Assembly: GCA_963737445.1 (NCBI GenBank)
Contig: CAVTSO010000015.1
Span: forward strand, 434,001-498,000
Source of the DNA: JAICYJ01 sp963737445
GTDB taxonomy: Bacteria; Actinomycetota; Thermoleophilia; Gaiellales; JAICJC01
Reading direction: 5' to 3'
Length of the DNA stretch: 64,000 bases
Shown here: positions 10,242 through 17,953 of the stretch, one piece after another
Layout: each line of letters begins with the position of its first letter
How positions within the stretch are numbered: position 1 is the stretch's first letter
Program-made: the position numbers and the translations under genes
The notes under the pieces: generated by a model
The model's database searches: none
What the model was told of the DNA's origin: nothing
Seen by the model: the letters and a program-made list of their open reading frames with translations, nothing else

Positions 10242-11011
10242 ATGACGCTCGCCGATCAGCCCCGGGTCGACCAGGACCTGCTGCGGCAGGCCAGGATCGA
10301 CCTCGCAGCCGCGCTCCGCGCGGCCGCGCTGTACGGCTACAACGAGGGCATCGACAACCACTTCAGCCTCGCCGTGCCCGGGCAGCGACGACCTGCTTCC
10401 TGCTGAACCCGCTACGGGCCGCACTGGTCGGAGCTGACCGCGCTCCGACCTGCTGGTCGTCGACGGCGACGGCAACGTCGTCGACGGCGAGGGCGAGTGC
10501 GGAGACGACGGCGTTCATGATCCACCGCGGCGCCCACCGCGCGCGCGCGCGTCGGCGCGCTGCGTGCTCCACACCCACATGCCGTACGCGACCGCGGTCT
10601 CGACGACCGAGGGCGGCTTCGACACGACGCTCAGCCAGAACTGCGATGAGCTTCCACGGCCGCGTCGTCGACGCTCGCCTACGGCGGGCTCGCCGACGCC
10701 GCCGACGAGGGCGAGCGGATCGGCACGGCGGTCCGCGACGGCGACACCAGCGTGGTGATGCTCGAGAACCACGGCGTGCTCGTGATCGGCAACGACGTGG
10801 CCGACGCCTGGCACGCAGCTGTACTTCCTGGAGCGCGCCTGCGAGGTGCAGGTGCTGGCGCAGTCCACCGGGCAGGAGCTGATCGCGGTGCCCGACGACA
10901 TCGTGCAGCGCACCGCCGCGCAGTCCACGCGCGACCACGTCGGGCCGGCGGAAACTGTTCGACGCCGTCAAGCGGCGGCTCGACCGGGCGAATCCCGGGT
11001 ACGAGCTCTAG
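10242..11011 (+). CDS. Class II aldolase/adducin family protein, frameshifted
   Basis: Starts at ATG 10242 with a helical N-terminus and YGYNEGIDNHFS, the usual opening of this family. The zinc ligands are seen in HTHMPYATA (near 10570) and ENHGVLV (near 10770). The end reads FDAVKRRLDRANPGYEL. Several indels, the first near 10385, break the frame; together the pieces give about 255 residues, normal for the family. Members are fuculose-phosphate-type aldolases or short-chain sugar-acid aldolases and decarboxylases, so a metal-dependent retro-aldol or decarboxylation step is likely. Substrate is unknown. The stop overlaps the stop of the convergent VOC gene by four bases. Confidence 0.8.
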
Positions 11012-11421
11012 ATCCGCTCCGCCAGCTCGATGATGATGCCCCCCGGCCGCGTACGTAGCAGAGCCGGTAGACGTTCTCGTAGCGCACCAGCTCGCCGACG
11101 AGCTCGAAGTCGCGGACTCGCAGGCCGGCGACGGCCGCGTCGACGTCCTCGACGGCGAACGAAACGTGGCGGATGCCCGGCGCGTTGGCCGGCGGGTGCC
11201 GGTCGCCGCCCTGGCGCGACGGCGAGTGGAATTTCGTCAGCTCGAGCCGGCCGTTGCCGTCCGGAGTCTCCATCATCACGATGTCCGAGCGTACGCCCTC
11301 GAGCCCCACGATGCGGTCGACCCACTCACCCTCGACGGTCGCCTCACCCTGCACCACCAGGCCTAGCTCGACGAAGAACTCCCTCGCCGCGTCGAGCGTG
11401 ATCCATCCGCTGGATGCCCAT
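11008..11421 (-). CDS. VOC (glyoxalase/bleomycin-resistance) family protein, damaged reading frame
   Basis: The frame reads from ATG 11421 as MGIQRMDH. It then continues in a different frame as LDAAREFFVELGL, through RLELTKFHSPS and GIRHVSFAVEDVD, and ends after another shift near 11040 as GIIIELAERI. The E in the last segment and the His in KFH are typical metal-ligand positions of the fold. Between MDH and LDAAREFF the first beta-strand, normally about seven residues, is missing, so a small deletion accompanies the shift. The product is probably a metal-dependent lyase or isomerase of the same degradative operon as the aldolase 18 bp upstream. Exact reaction is unknown. Confidence 0.75.
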
Positions 11422-11439
11422 CTGCTCGATGGTACCCGG

Positions 11440-12201
11440 TTAGACCTCGCGCAGAGCGTCCAGGCCCTCGCGCAGGGCCCGCTCGAACACCCACACGTCG
11501 GCGTAGGCGAGCACCTGGAAGCCGCGCTGCCGCAACGCCTGGCCCTCGGCCGGGGAGGCGACCAGCTGACCCAGCGGCTTCCCGCGCCGTTGGCAGACTT
11601 CGAGCAGGTGATCGACGGCCTCGATCAACGCCGGGTGGTCGAACTGGCCGGGAATGCCTAGCGCCAGCGTCAGATCGAACTGGCCCAGCCAGACGATGTC
11701 GACGCCGGACACGCTCACGATTGCATCGGCGTTCTCGATGCCCGCCGGCGACTCGATCTGGGCGATCACGATGGTGTCGCGGTTGGCGCGCTCGGTGTAG
11801 GCCTGCGGGCCTTCGGCCAGGACGTCGCTGAACAGCACGCCGAAGCCGCGACGGCCGAGCGGCGGGTACTTGGCCGACTCCACCAGCAGCTCGGCTTCGG
11901 CGCGCGACTCCAGCATCGGCGCCATCACCCCTCGCGACCCGGCATCGAGCGCCGATGCGATCAGCGGGTACTGGGCGCGGATCACGCGGGTGATGGTGTG
12001 CACGCCGGTCGACCGTCCGGCGGCGAACACCGTGCGCAGTGTCCCGGCATCCCAGGTCGTGTGCTCGAGGTCGAAGATGGCGAAGTCGACGCCGGCGGCG
12101 GCCAGGATCCGCATCACGCCGGGCGTGTCGAACTCGAACAGCATCGCACCGGCGGCGACGCCCCGCCCGGAGATCGCCTGCGCGATCCGGCTCTCCTGCA
12201 T
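11440..12201 (-). CDS. HpcH/HpaI family 2-oxo acid aldolase
   Basis: A complete 253-residue class II pyruvate aldolase beginning at ATG 12201. Key segments are FDLEHTTWD near residue 45, the metal-binding Glu in AQIESPAGIENA, and VDIVWLGQFDLTLALGIPGQ with the metal Asp. The family splits 4-hydroxy-2-oxoacids such as 2-keto-3-deoxy-sugar acids or 4-hydroxy-2-oxoheptanedioate into pyruvate and an aldehyde. It sits 7 bp after the cupin gene and 18 bp before the VOC gene, all on the same strand. The trio probably forms one degradative operon. TTW in place of the common GPW after EH is a variation near the active site. Confidence 0.85.
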   Translation of the reverse strand: MQESRIAQAISGRGVAAGAMLFEFDTPGVMRILAAAGVDFAIFDLEHTTWDAGTLRTVFAAGRSTGVHTITRVIRAQYPLIASALDAGSRGVMAPMLESRAEAELLVESAKYPPLGRRGFGVLFSDVLAEGPQAYTERANRDTIVIAQIESPAGIENADAIVSVSGVDIVWLGQFDLTLALGIPGQFDHPALIEAVDHLLEVCQRRGKPLGQLVASPAEGQALRQRGFQVLAYADVWVFERALREGLDALREV

Positions 12202-12208
12202 TCCCGTG

Positions 12209-12745
12209 CTACCGGCCCGCGAACAGGCCCTCGGGGGCGGGGCCGCGCTTCGTCTCCGGCGCACCCACGTAGGCGACCTTGCCGCTGGTGGCCGGCTCGC
12301 TGACACCAGCCTCGTGGCGCAACGCCACGTCGGAGACCGGGTAGCGGATCCCCTCTCCGGCGTTACGGGCACCGACCGCCAAGAACACGCACGGGCCGTC
12401 ACCGCTGCCCACGAGGATGTGCTCCGTCCCGGGCGGGAAATGCACGAAGTCCCAGGCCTTGACCGGACGCTCCTCACCCTCGACCAGCAGCAGGCCCTCG
12501 CCGCTCAGGATGAGGAAGTCTTCCTGCCCGTCCTCGGAGTGGTAGTAGCCGTTCGGCTGCCCCGGCCACAGCACCTGGACGTTGATGCCGTAGTGCTGGA
12601 AGTACGGCGTGCCCTCGAAGGTGACACCCGCGCCGAACTTGTCGTTGTGCATCCACGCGGCGTCGCGCGTGTTGACGATGAACCAGCCCTCGCCGGCCGG
12701 CTTCTTGCCGCCGTCGCCGTCCTCCATCCGGGCCTCGGGCACCAT
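12209..12745 (-). CDS. Cupin domain protein
   Basis: A single-cupin protein of 178 residues. It starts at ATG 12745 directly behind GGGGGAGAG, which decides this start over one nine codons upstream. Metal ligands are suggested by YYHSEDGQEDFLILSGE (His and Glu) and the later HFPPGTEHI (His). The long tail after the barrel is rich in Gly and Pro. The protein is cytoplasmic and could be a dioxygenase, isomerase or sensor. Position as first gene before an HpcH/HpaI aldolase suggests a role in the same carbon-catabolic route. No specific substrate can be read. Confidence 0.75.
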   Translation of the reverse strand: MVPEARMEDGDGGKKPAGEGWFIVNTRDAAWMHNDKFGAGVTFEGTPYFQHYGINVQVLWPGQPNGYYHSEDGQEDFLILSGEGLLLVEGEERPVKAWDFVHFPPGTEHILVGSGDGPCVFLAVGARNAGEGIRYPVSDVALRHEAGVSEPATSGKVAYVGAPETKRGPAPEGLFAGR

Positions 12746-12799
12746 GCGCTCTCCCCCTCGCTCGCTCAGCACGAATGGCCGCAGTCTAGGGGGTGCCGA

Positions 12800-13639
12800 T
12801 CAGACCGCAACGGTGACGCGCAGGAACGTGGCGGCGATGGAGGTCGCGCCCGGCTCCGTGCTCGCGTTCTGCTCGTTGAAGAGCGCGTCCAGCTCCGCCT
12901 GCAGGTCGGCCTCACGGCCGGCCGCTGCTGCCGCCGCGTACGCGTTCATCGTCGGCCCGTAGTACTCCCTGAACTCGGCGAGCAGCTGCGACGGCGTGCC
13001 CGGGAAGTCGAAGGTGTAGGTGTCGCGCTCCAGTGAGACCCTGTCCGCGGCCACCCCCGCGGCAGCGAACCGCTCGATTACCGTGTCGTCGATCCCCCAG
13101 GTCATGGGGCTGACGAATCCCTCCGGGAGCGGCGGTGAGTACGCGGCACTGATCCTGAGGATCTGGGCGACCAGGGTGGGATCGTTCGGGATCCAGTTGC
13201 CCATCACGACCCGGCCTCCCGGCCGCGTCACCCGGACCATCTCCCTGGCCACGTCGGCCGGCCTGGGAGCGAACATGGCACCGAAGATGCTGACCACGAG
13301 GTCGAAGCTGTCGTCGACCAGCTCGCTGAGCTGGGATGCATCGCCCACCTGGAACCTGATGTTGCCCAGGCCGAGGTCGCGTGCGCGGGCGTTGCCGGCC
13401 GCCACCAGGTTCTCGGCGATGTCGACGCCGAGCACCTTCGCGCCCAGCATCGCCTCCGGGATCGCGGTGGTCCCATCACCGCAGCCAAGGTCGAGCACGT
13501 CGAGCCCCTCGGTGATCCCCAGCGTGCCGACCAGCGCCTCACCGCTGGCCCGCATGGTCGCCGCGATGCGCGTGAAGTCGCCCTTCTCCCACAGCGCCTT
13601 GTTGGGGTTGGCCGGCTGCGGCTGTTCGGTCGTCGACAT
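12800..13639 (-). CDS. Class I SAM-dependent methyltransferase
   Basis: A 279-residue methyltransferase with the Rossmann SAM-binding motif VLDLGCGDGT (about residues 48-57) and motif II GVDIAENLV. The post-motif FDLVVSIFGAMFAPRP follows, then RPGGRVVMGNW. It is of the Methyltransf_25/UbiE-like group in which small molecules are methylated; the substrate is not predictable. ATG 13639 follows a GGGGAGGGGATCTC purine-rich binding site. The gene ends 54 bp before the cupin on the same strand and could be the head of that operon. It is divergent from the membrane protein at 13746. Confidence 0.85.
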   Translation of the reverse strand: MSTTEQPQPANPNKALWEKGDFTRIAATMRASGEALVGTLGITEGLDVLDLGCGDGTTAIPEAMLGAKVLGVDIAENLVAAGNARARDLGLGNIRFQVGDASQLSELVDDSFDLVVSIFGAMFAPRPADVAREMVRVTRPGGRVVMGNWIPNDPTLVAQILRISAAYSPPLPEGFVSPMTWGIDDTVIERFAAAGVAADRVSLERDTYTFDFPGTPSQLLAEFREYYGPTMNAYAAAAAAGREADLQAELDALFNEQNASTEPGATSIAATFLRVTVAV

Positions 13640-13745
13640 GAGATCCCCTCCCCGGTTGGTCGAGCATTGATCATCTCAGACCTCGAGGCAAGGCTGGTGG
13701 TAAGGTGAGCGATTCGGCAGCGCACGCTGCCGTGGTTGAGAAATT

Positions 13746-14204
13746 ATGGGGGTGGGTTCTGTGAAGACGGACGAAGGGCGATACACCAAGCTTGCGTCAA
13801 CCAGGCCGTTTCGGAGAGTGAGCGACCGCCGGGTGCGTCGGGAGCTGCGCCGAGCGGCCTTCCACGCCGCGCTGGCTGCGCGCCGAGCGCGGAGCGTCGG
13901 CCCCTCACGGGCGAAGGGCGACCGGCGGGTGACACGAGGGATCCAGCAGTCGACCCGCCACGCCGCGCGAGCCCTGTCGTTCTCAATCAATCCGCCGCCG
14001 TCGCATCGCGTGCGAAACACGGTGCTGATCGTGACCGGCGCCGCCACCACGGTGGTAGCGGTGGTCGCAATCCGGTCGAAGCCGTGGCAGTCCGCCGATG
14101 ATGCGGCGCCTGCCGCCGAGACGGCGGCAGGCGAGACGGAGGATGCCCTGGGCGAGGAGACGCCGTCCCCGGCAGTTCACACCGATACGGAGTCCGTGCA
14201 GTAG
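13746..14204 (+). CDS. Hypothetical basic membrane-anchored protein
   Basis: Up to 152 residues. The first 80 or so are very rich in Arg, then a single hydrophobic segment (VLIVTGAATTVVAVVAI) crosses the membrane. The tail is acidic and Ala/Glu-rich, without domain features. The start is uncertain: ATG 13746 lacks a binding site, whereas GTG 13761 has GGGGGTGGG upstream. I do not recognise the family. The sharp switch from basic to acidic across one membrane helix suggests a small structural or nucleic-acid-contacting membrane protein, but low-complexity composition makes the call less secure. Confidence 0.5.
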   Translation: MGVGSVKTDEGRYTKLASTRPFRRVSDRRVRRELRRAAFHAALAARRARSVGPSRAKGDRRVTRGIQQSTRHAARALSFSINPPPSHRVRNTVLIVTGAATTVVAVVAIRSKPWQSADDAAPAAETAAGETEDALGEETPSPAVHTDTESVQ

Positions 14205-14250
14205 AGACTGGGGCCGGGGTAGCGCGCGGCGGCCGTGAGAGAATCGCCGC

Positions 14251-15101
14251 GTGACTGATCGACCGTTCACGATCGACACGCGGGATGGCACGATCGGGGC
14301 GTGGCGCGGCGAGGGCACGGCCGGTCCCGTTGCCCTTATGCTGCATGGCGGCCCCGGCATGTCCGCCACCTATCTGGATCCGTTGACGGACCTGCTCGCT
14401 GACGTGTTCTCCACCGTCGGCTACCAGCAGCGCGGCCTGCCCCCGACCACCATCCGCGACCCACCTAGTCGATCACCGCGACCGCATCGGCGACGTTCGC
14501 CTCGACGGGCGTGGATCGTCGGACACTCTGGGGTGGCCACCTCGCGCTGCACCTGCTCGCGGCCTGCCCCGAGCGGCTCGAGGGCGCGATCATCGTCGAC
14601 CCGCTCGGCGCCTATCTCGAGGTGTTCGAGGAGTTCGGAGAGCGAATGACGGCGCCGCTATCAGATGCCCAGCGCGCTCGCGCGGAAGAGATCGACGCCA
14701 AGGAGGAGCGGGGAGAGGCGACACCGGAAGAGTCGCGAGAGGCCTTCAGCCTGGTCTGGCCCTCCTATTTCGCCGATCCCGCCACCGCACCGCCGTGCCC
14801 CGACATCGCCCTCGACGTTGCCACGCTCGCCGGCACGATGGCGTCCGTCCGGGAGCATGAGCAGGCCGGCACGCTCACGCGCCGCCTGCCGGATGTGCCC
14901 AGCTCGTTACCGGTGCTCTTCGTCCACGGCGCCAGGAGCCCGTTGCCCGTCCGCACCACGACCATGACGGCCGAGCTGATACCCCACGCGCGCGTCGAGA
15001 TCCTGCCCGACGCCGGACACTTCCCCTGGCACGAGGACCCGGCGGGAACGCGCGACGCGATCGCGCGGTTCGTGGCAGCGTCAGCCTCGCTTCCGGCGTA
15101 G
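14251..15101 (+). CDS. Alpha/beta hydrolase (S33-like), frameshifted
   Basis: The N-terminal part from GTG 14251 has the oxyanion-hole LHGGPGMS and GYQQRG. The nucleophile elbow is split: AWIVGHS is in the first frame and WGGHLALHLL in another, with one T apparently missing at about 14540. A second shift lies near 14460-14510. The rest runs normally, with VLFVHGARSPLP and the catalytic His in DAGHFPWHED. Rejoined, the enzyme has about 280 residues and a Ser-Asp-His triad of the proline-iminopeptidase/haloalkane-type fold. Substrate unknown. The last 21 bp overlap the convergent S4-domain gene. Confidence 0.75.
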
Positions 15102-15470
15102 CGCCTCGATTCGCCGCCGGTCCTGCTTGGTCGGTCGCGGCCCACCGCTAAGGCTCCCGGGAGGGCGGCACAGCCTCCGTTCCTCGGCGCTCCGCTGTCG
15201 TTCGGCCATCGACTCGGCGGTCTCCTCGAAGAGAGCGGCGGCGACACGGGCCGAGCCGCGCTTGTCGGCTACCTCGAGGACGGTGATCGTCCAGTCCGCT
15301 TCGCCGACCCTGACCTCGACGACGTCAGCGGCATGTACGTGCTTGGCGGGCTTCACGCGCTCGCCGTTCACCCGCACCCGGCCGCCGAGCACCGCCTCGG
15401 TCGCCGCGGCGCGGGTCTTGAAGAACCGCGCGGCCCAGAGCCACTTGTCAATGCGGACGCTCGCCGTCAT
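15081..15470 (-). CDS. S4 domain RNA-binding protein (HslR/Hsp15-like)
   Basis: Residues 5-65 form an S4 domain: RIDKWLWAARFFKTRAAATEAV followed by GGRVRVNGERVKPAKHV, the classic alpha-L RNA-binding motif. A basic C-terminal tail (SGGPRPTKQDRRRIEALRRK) follows. This architecture is that of the heat-shock protein Hsp15, which binds stalled 50S subunits carrying nascent chains and helps recycle them. Two ATGs lie nine bases apart (15479 and 15470). The second is better spaced from the GAGAG element and begins MTASVRIDKW like homologues. The 3' end overlaps the convergent hydrolase. Confidence 0.85.
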   Translation of the reverse strand: MTASVRIDKWLWAARFFKTRAAATEAVLGGRVRVNGERVKPAKHVHAADVVEVRVGEADWTITVLEVADKRGSARVAAALFEETAESMAERQRSAEERRLCRPPGSLSGGPRPTKQDRRRIEALRRKRG

Positions 15471-15570
15471 CGATCGCATGCTCTCACGACGTTCCCGGCG
15501 CAGCGATGGATTTCGCCGCCAATGCGGATCTCAGGTGATACCAGTCCAACGCGACCACAGGAGACGCGAC

Positions 15571-16158
15571 ATGGGAACGATCGTCATCAGCCAGAATGCC
15601 TCGCTCGACGGGGTCGTCCAGGATCCGACCGGCGAGGAGGGGTTCAGGTTCGGCGGCTGGTTCGGCCAGGTGGGCGAGCGGGATCGCACAGAGTGGGCCA
15701 AGGTCGAGCTGGAGGAGGTGCTGCGCGCCGAGGCGCTGCTCCTGGGCCGGCGCAGCGACGAGTGGTTCGCCGAGCGCTGGCTCTCCCGCACCGGCGAGTG
15801 GGCGGACAGGTTAAACAGCATGCCCAAGTTCGTGGTGTCCTCCACCATCGAGCGCGCCAGGTGGACCACCTCGACCAACTCGACGGTGCTGAAGGGCGAC
15901 GTCGTGGGCGAGGTCTCGAAGCTGAGGCGGGAGATCGACGGGGAGATCGTCGTGTTCGGCAGCACCCAGCTCGTGCACACGCTGATCGAGCACGACCTGG
16001 CCGACCAGGTGCGGCTGATGGTCTACCCGGTCGTGGCGGGGGCCGGCAAGCGCCTCTTCGAAGACATCAGCGACACGAAGCAGCTGCGCCTCGTCAGCAC
16101 CCGCACCGTCGGTGACAACCTCGCCTCACTAACGTACGACGTCGGCGCCGCCTACTGA
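15571..16158 (+). CDS. Dihydrofolate reductase family protein (RibD C-terminal-like)
   Basis: A complete protein of 195 residues that starts at ATG 15571 behind ACAGGAG. The N-terminus MGTIVISQNASLDGVVQDP is the hallmark of the stand-alone RibD_C/DHFR-like reductases. LLLGRRSDEWFAERW and VVFGSTQLVHTLIEHDLADQVRLMVYPVVAG complete the NADPH-binding fold. Such proteins reduce pterin- or pyrimidine-like substrates, but the true substrate of the actinobacterial group is not known. It appears to be a single-gene unit. Confidence 0.85.
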   Translation: MGTIVISQNASLDGVVQDPTGEEGFRFGGWFGQVGERDRTEWAKVELEEVLRAEALLLGRRSDEWFAERWLSRTGEWADRLNSMPKFVVSSTIERARWTTSTNSTVLKGDVVGEVSKLRREIDGEIVVFGSTQLVHTLIEHDLADQVRLMVYPVVAGAGKRLFEDISDTKQLRLVSTRTVGDNLASLTYDVGAAY

Positions 16159-16238
16159 CGTCGCTGCCGCCGCTGCGCGAGGAACGCCGAGATGCAGACG
16201 ACGAGGAACACGAGGGCGACGATGCCAAGGATGATCAC
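16152..16238 (-). CDS. Putative 28-aa single-pass membrane peptide
   Basis: A short frame from GTG 16238 to TAG 16152 encodes 28 residues: a hydrophobic helix (residues 2-20) followed by the basic tail AQRRQRRQ. An AGGATGG element lies about 5 nt before the GTG. The tail follows the positive-inside rule for a small inner-membrane peptide. The frame overlaps the end of the reductase gene by 7 bp and fills the gap before the acetyltransferase gene. It is too short for normal gene finding; composition and binding site are the only support. Confidence 0.4.
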   Translation of the reverse strand: MIILGIVALVFLVVCISAFLAQRRQRRQ

Positions 16239-16266
16239 GCGCCCATCCTAGTGGCTGCCACAGGGT

Positions 16267-16806
16267 TCACGCCGGTTCGGAAGGCGCCGGTCGCCGCATA
16301 TGCAACAACGGGAACGGTCGCCCGCCGTCATCCAGCGGCGAGCGACCGACCACCACGAACCCGAGCGCCTGATAGAAGCCAACGGCAGCGTGGTTCTGCT
16401 CGTTGACGTCGACGGTGAGATCCCCGCCGCGCAGTTCCTGGGCGTGGGCCACCAGCCCGCGCCCGCCTCCCTGCCCGCGCCGGGCCGGCTCCAGGAAGAG
16501 CGCCGAGATGCCTTCACCCGCAAGGCCCATGAAGCCGACCGGCTGCTCTCCTGGCTCCGTCAGCACCCACAGCTCGACCGCGTCGTCATCGAGCGCCGCC
16601 GCGACCAGCGGCCGCAGCGCCAGGATGTCGTCCTCGGTCAGGAAGTCGTGCGTCGCGCGCACCGACCGCTCCCACACATCGATCAGTCCCGGGAGCTCCG
16701 TCGAGCGCGCTCGACGGATCTGGAAGCTACTCGCGGGCGTACGCCTCCGCCGACTTCGATTCGAACTCGTAGGCGACGAACGGCTCATCGCCGACGACCC
16801 AGGCAT
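16267..16806 (-). CDS. GNAT family N-acetyltransferase
   Basis: The GNAT domain starts at about position 16735 with FQIRRARSTELPGL. It has the acetyl-CoA-binding motif region LEPARRGQGGGRGLV and the C-terminal NEQNHAAVGFYQALGF. It acetylates an amino group of an unknown small molecule or protein. The first in-frame ATGs (16806, 16788) lie far upstream inside the overlapping cupin gene and would add unrelated residues. No ATG, GTG or TTG occurs at the homologous start. Translation may therefore start at a rare codon coupled to the cupin stop (16727-16729), or a base is wrong there. Confidence 0.75.
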   Translation of the reverse strand: MPGSSAMSRSSPTSSNRSRRRRTPASSFQIRRARSTELPGLIDVWERSVRATHDFLTEDDILALRPLVAAALDDDAVELWVLTEPGEQPVGFMGLAGEGISALFLEPARRGQGGGRGLVAHAQELRGGDLTVDVNEQNHAAVGFYQALGFVVVGRSPLDDGGRPFPLLHMRRPAPSEPA

Positions 16807-17092
16807 CGTGGCCCGGCGCGATCACGTACGACCTGCCTGGACCGACATCCATCTCGGTCCCGTCCTCGTGACTGACGTGCATGCGCCCCGACTGGACGAC
16901 ACCTACATGTCGCAGCTGGCAGCTGTCCGTTCCCGCCACCTGCTTGATGCACTCCGACCAACGCCACCCCGGCTGCAGCGTCAATCGTGCGGCCGTGGTC
17001 GCGTCGTCCATGCGCACCACAGCCACCGTCGTCTTGTCGGGGGAACGAACCTCATCGGGCGAATCGAAGTCGCCGACCTGCAGACCAGCCAT
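16727..17092 (-). CDS. Cupin domain protein
   Basis: A 121-residue single-cupin protein. The barrel contains a WRWSECIKQVAG segment, CQLRHVGVVQSGRMHVSHEDG and later the APGHDAWVVGDEPFV motif, in which the His residues could bind a metal. It is similar to small cupins of unknown function that often accompany stress or resistance genes. Its 3' end overlaps the coding part of the GNAT gene, suggesting translational coupling. Confidence 0.75.
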   Translation of the reverse strand: MAGLQVGDFDSPDEVRSPDKTTVAVVRMDDATTAARLTLQPGWRWSECIKQVAGTDSCQLRHVGVVQSGRMHVSHEDGTEMDVGPGRSYVIAPGHDAWVVGDEPFVAYEFESKSAEAYARE

Positions 17093-17336
17093 ATCGAACC
17101 ACTCCTCTCATCGGTGGTGATCCTCGCGCGGATCCGAACTAGCGACCCTACCGCACTCGAGGTCTGACAGCACCCCGGCCGAGGCGTGCGAGCGGCCTGG
17201 TTTCAGCTCCGCGGCCCGGGGAATGAGGTGGGCGCGCGCCGGCCTGCCGAGCTTGGGGGGATGGTGCGCCGGTGAGGACGGCACGAACAAACCGCAGAAG
17301 GTGCCGCCCTCACTTCGCCGTCCGGCCGGGGGTGGG

Positions 17337-17849
17337 TCAGCGCGAGGAGAGGTCGCTGAGCGAGGGCGGCGGGCCGAGAATCTCGGCGCCGTACGCCGCG
17401 AACAGGCCCACCATCTCGGGCATCGGCGGCATCACCATGTCGGTCGGGGGCTCGGAGCCGTCCACGGGCACGCCGCGGGAGACGAAGATCTGCTCGGAGC
17501 CCGAGGGGCTGATCGTCACCAGCATCCGTGCGCGTTCGGACGTGACCAGGTAGGCGTGGGGGACGTCGCGCGGGCCGAAGCAGTAGTCGCCCGCCGCGAG
17601 GTCGATCCGGTCGTCATCGACGAACATGGTGACCTCGCCCTCGAGCACATGGAACGTCTCGTCCTCGTTGTGATGGACGTGGAAGGGCGGCCCACCGCCG
17701 CGCGGGTCGTCGACCTCGATCTGCGAGAACGCGCCGCCGGTCTGGTCGGGACCCGCCTTGACGGTGATGCGGCCGGTCTTCCACCAGACGTCGGCGAGGC
17801 CCTCGCCGGTGACGAGGCGGTAGGGCTTGGTGGGAGTTGCGGAGGGCAT
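17337..17849 (-). CDS. Cupin domain protein (quercetin-dioxygenase-like)
   Basis: A 170-residue cupin starting at ATG 17849, 7 nt after AAGGAG. The first metal motif is PPFHVHHNEDETFHVLEGE (two His and a Glu), and the second is GPRDVPHAYLV with a His. This is a full, canonical cupin metal site as in quercetin 2,3-dioxygenase-like proteins. It is divergent from a LysR regulator whose gene begins 104 bp away, an arrangement that usually means the regulator controls this gene. The substrate is not known. Confidence 0.8.
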   Translation of the reverse strand: MPSATPTKPYRLVTGEGLADVWWKTGRITVKAGPDQTGGAFSQIEVDDPRGGGPPFHVHHNEDETFHVLEGEVTMFVDDDRIDLAAGDYCFGPRDVPHAYLVTSERARMLVTISPSGSEQIFVSRGVPVDGSEPPTDMVMPPMPEMVGLFAAYGAEILGPPPSLSDLSSR

Positions 17850-17929
17850 GTGTGACTCCTTCGGATCGGGGATCGTGCTGTCGAAGATGACAGTCCCACG
17901 TCGCAGGGCTTTCCGCAAAGGAAGAGTTG

Positions 17930-17938
17930 TAACAGTTA
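17930..17938. promoter_or_regulatory. Dyad TAAC-A-GTTA, candidate LysR operator
   Basis: A nine-base perfect dyad in the 104-bp gap between the divergent cupin and LysR genes, 15 bp before the LysR start. TATCAT at 17937-17942 could be the LysR -10 hexamer, which the dyad overlaps, as expected for autoregulation. Confidence 0.35.
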
Positions 17939-17953
17939 TCATTCCCGAACGGA

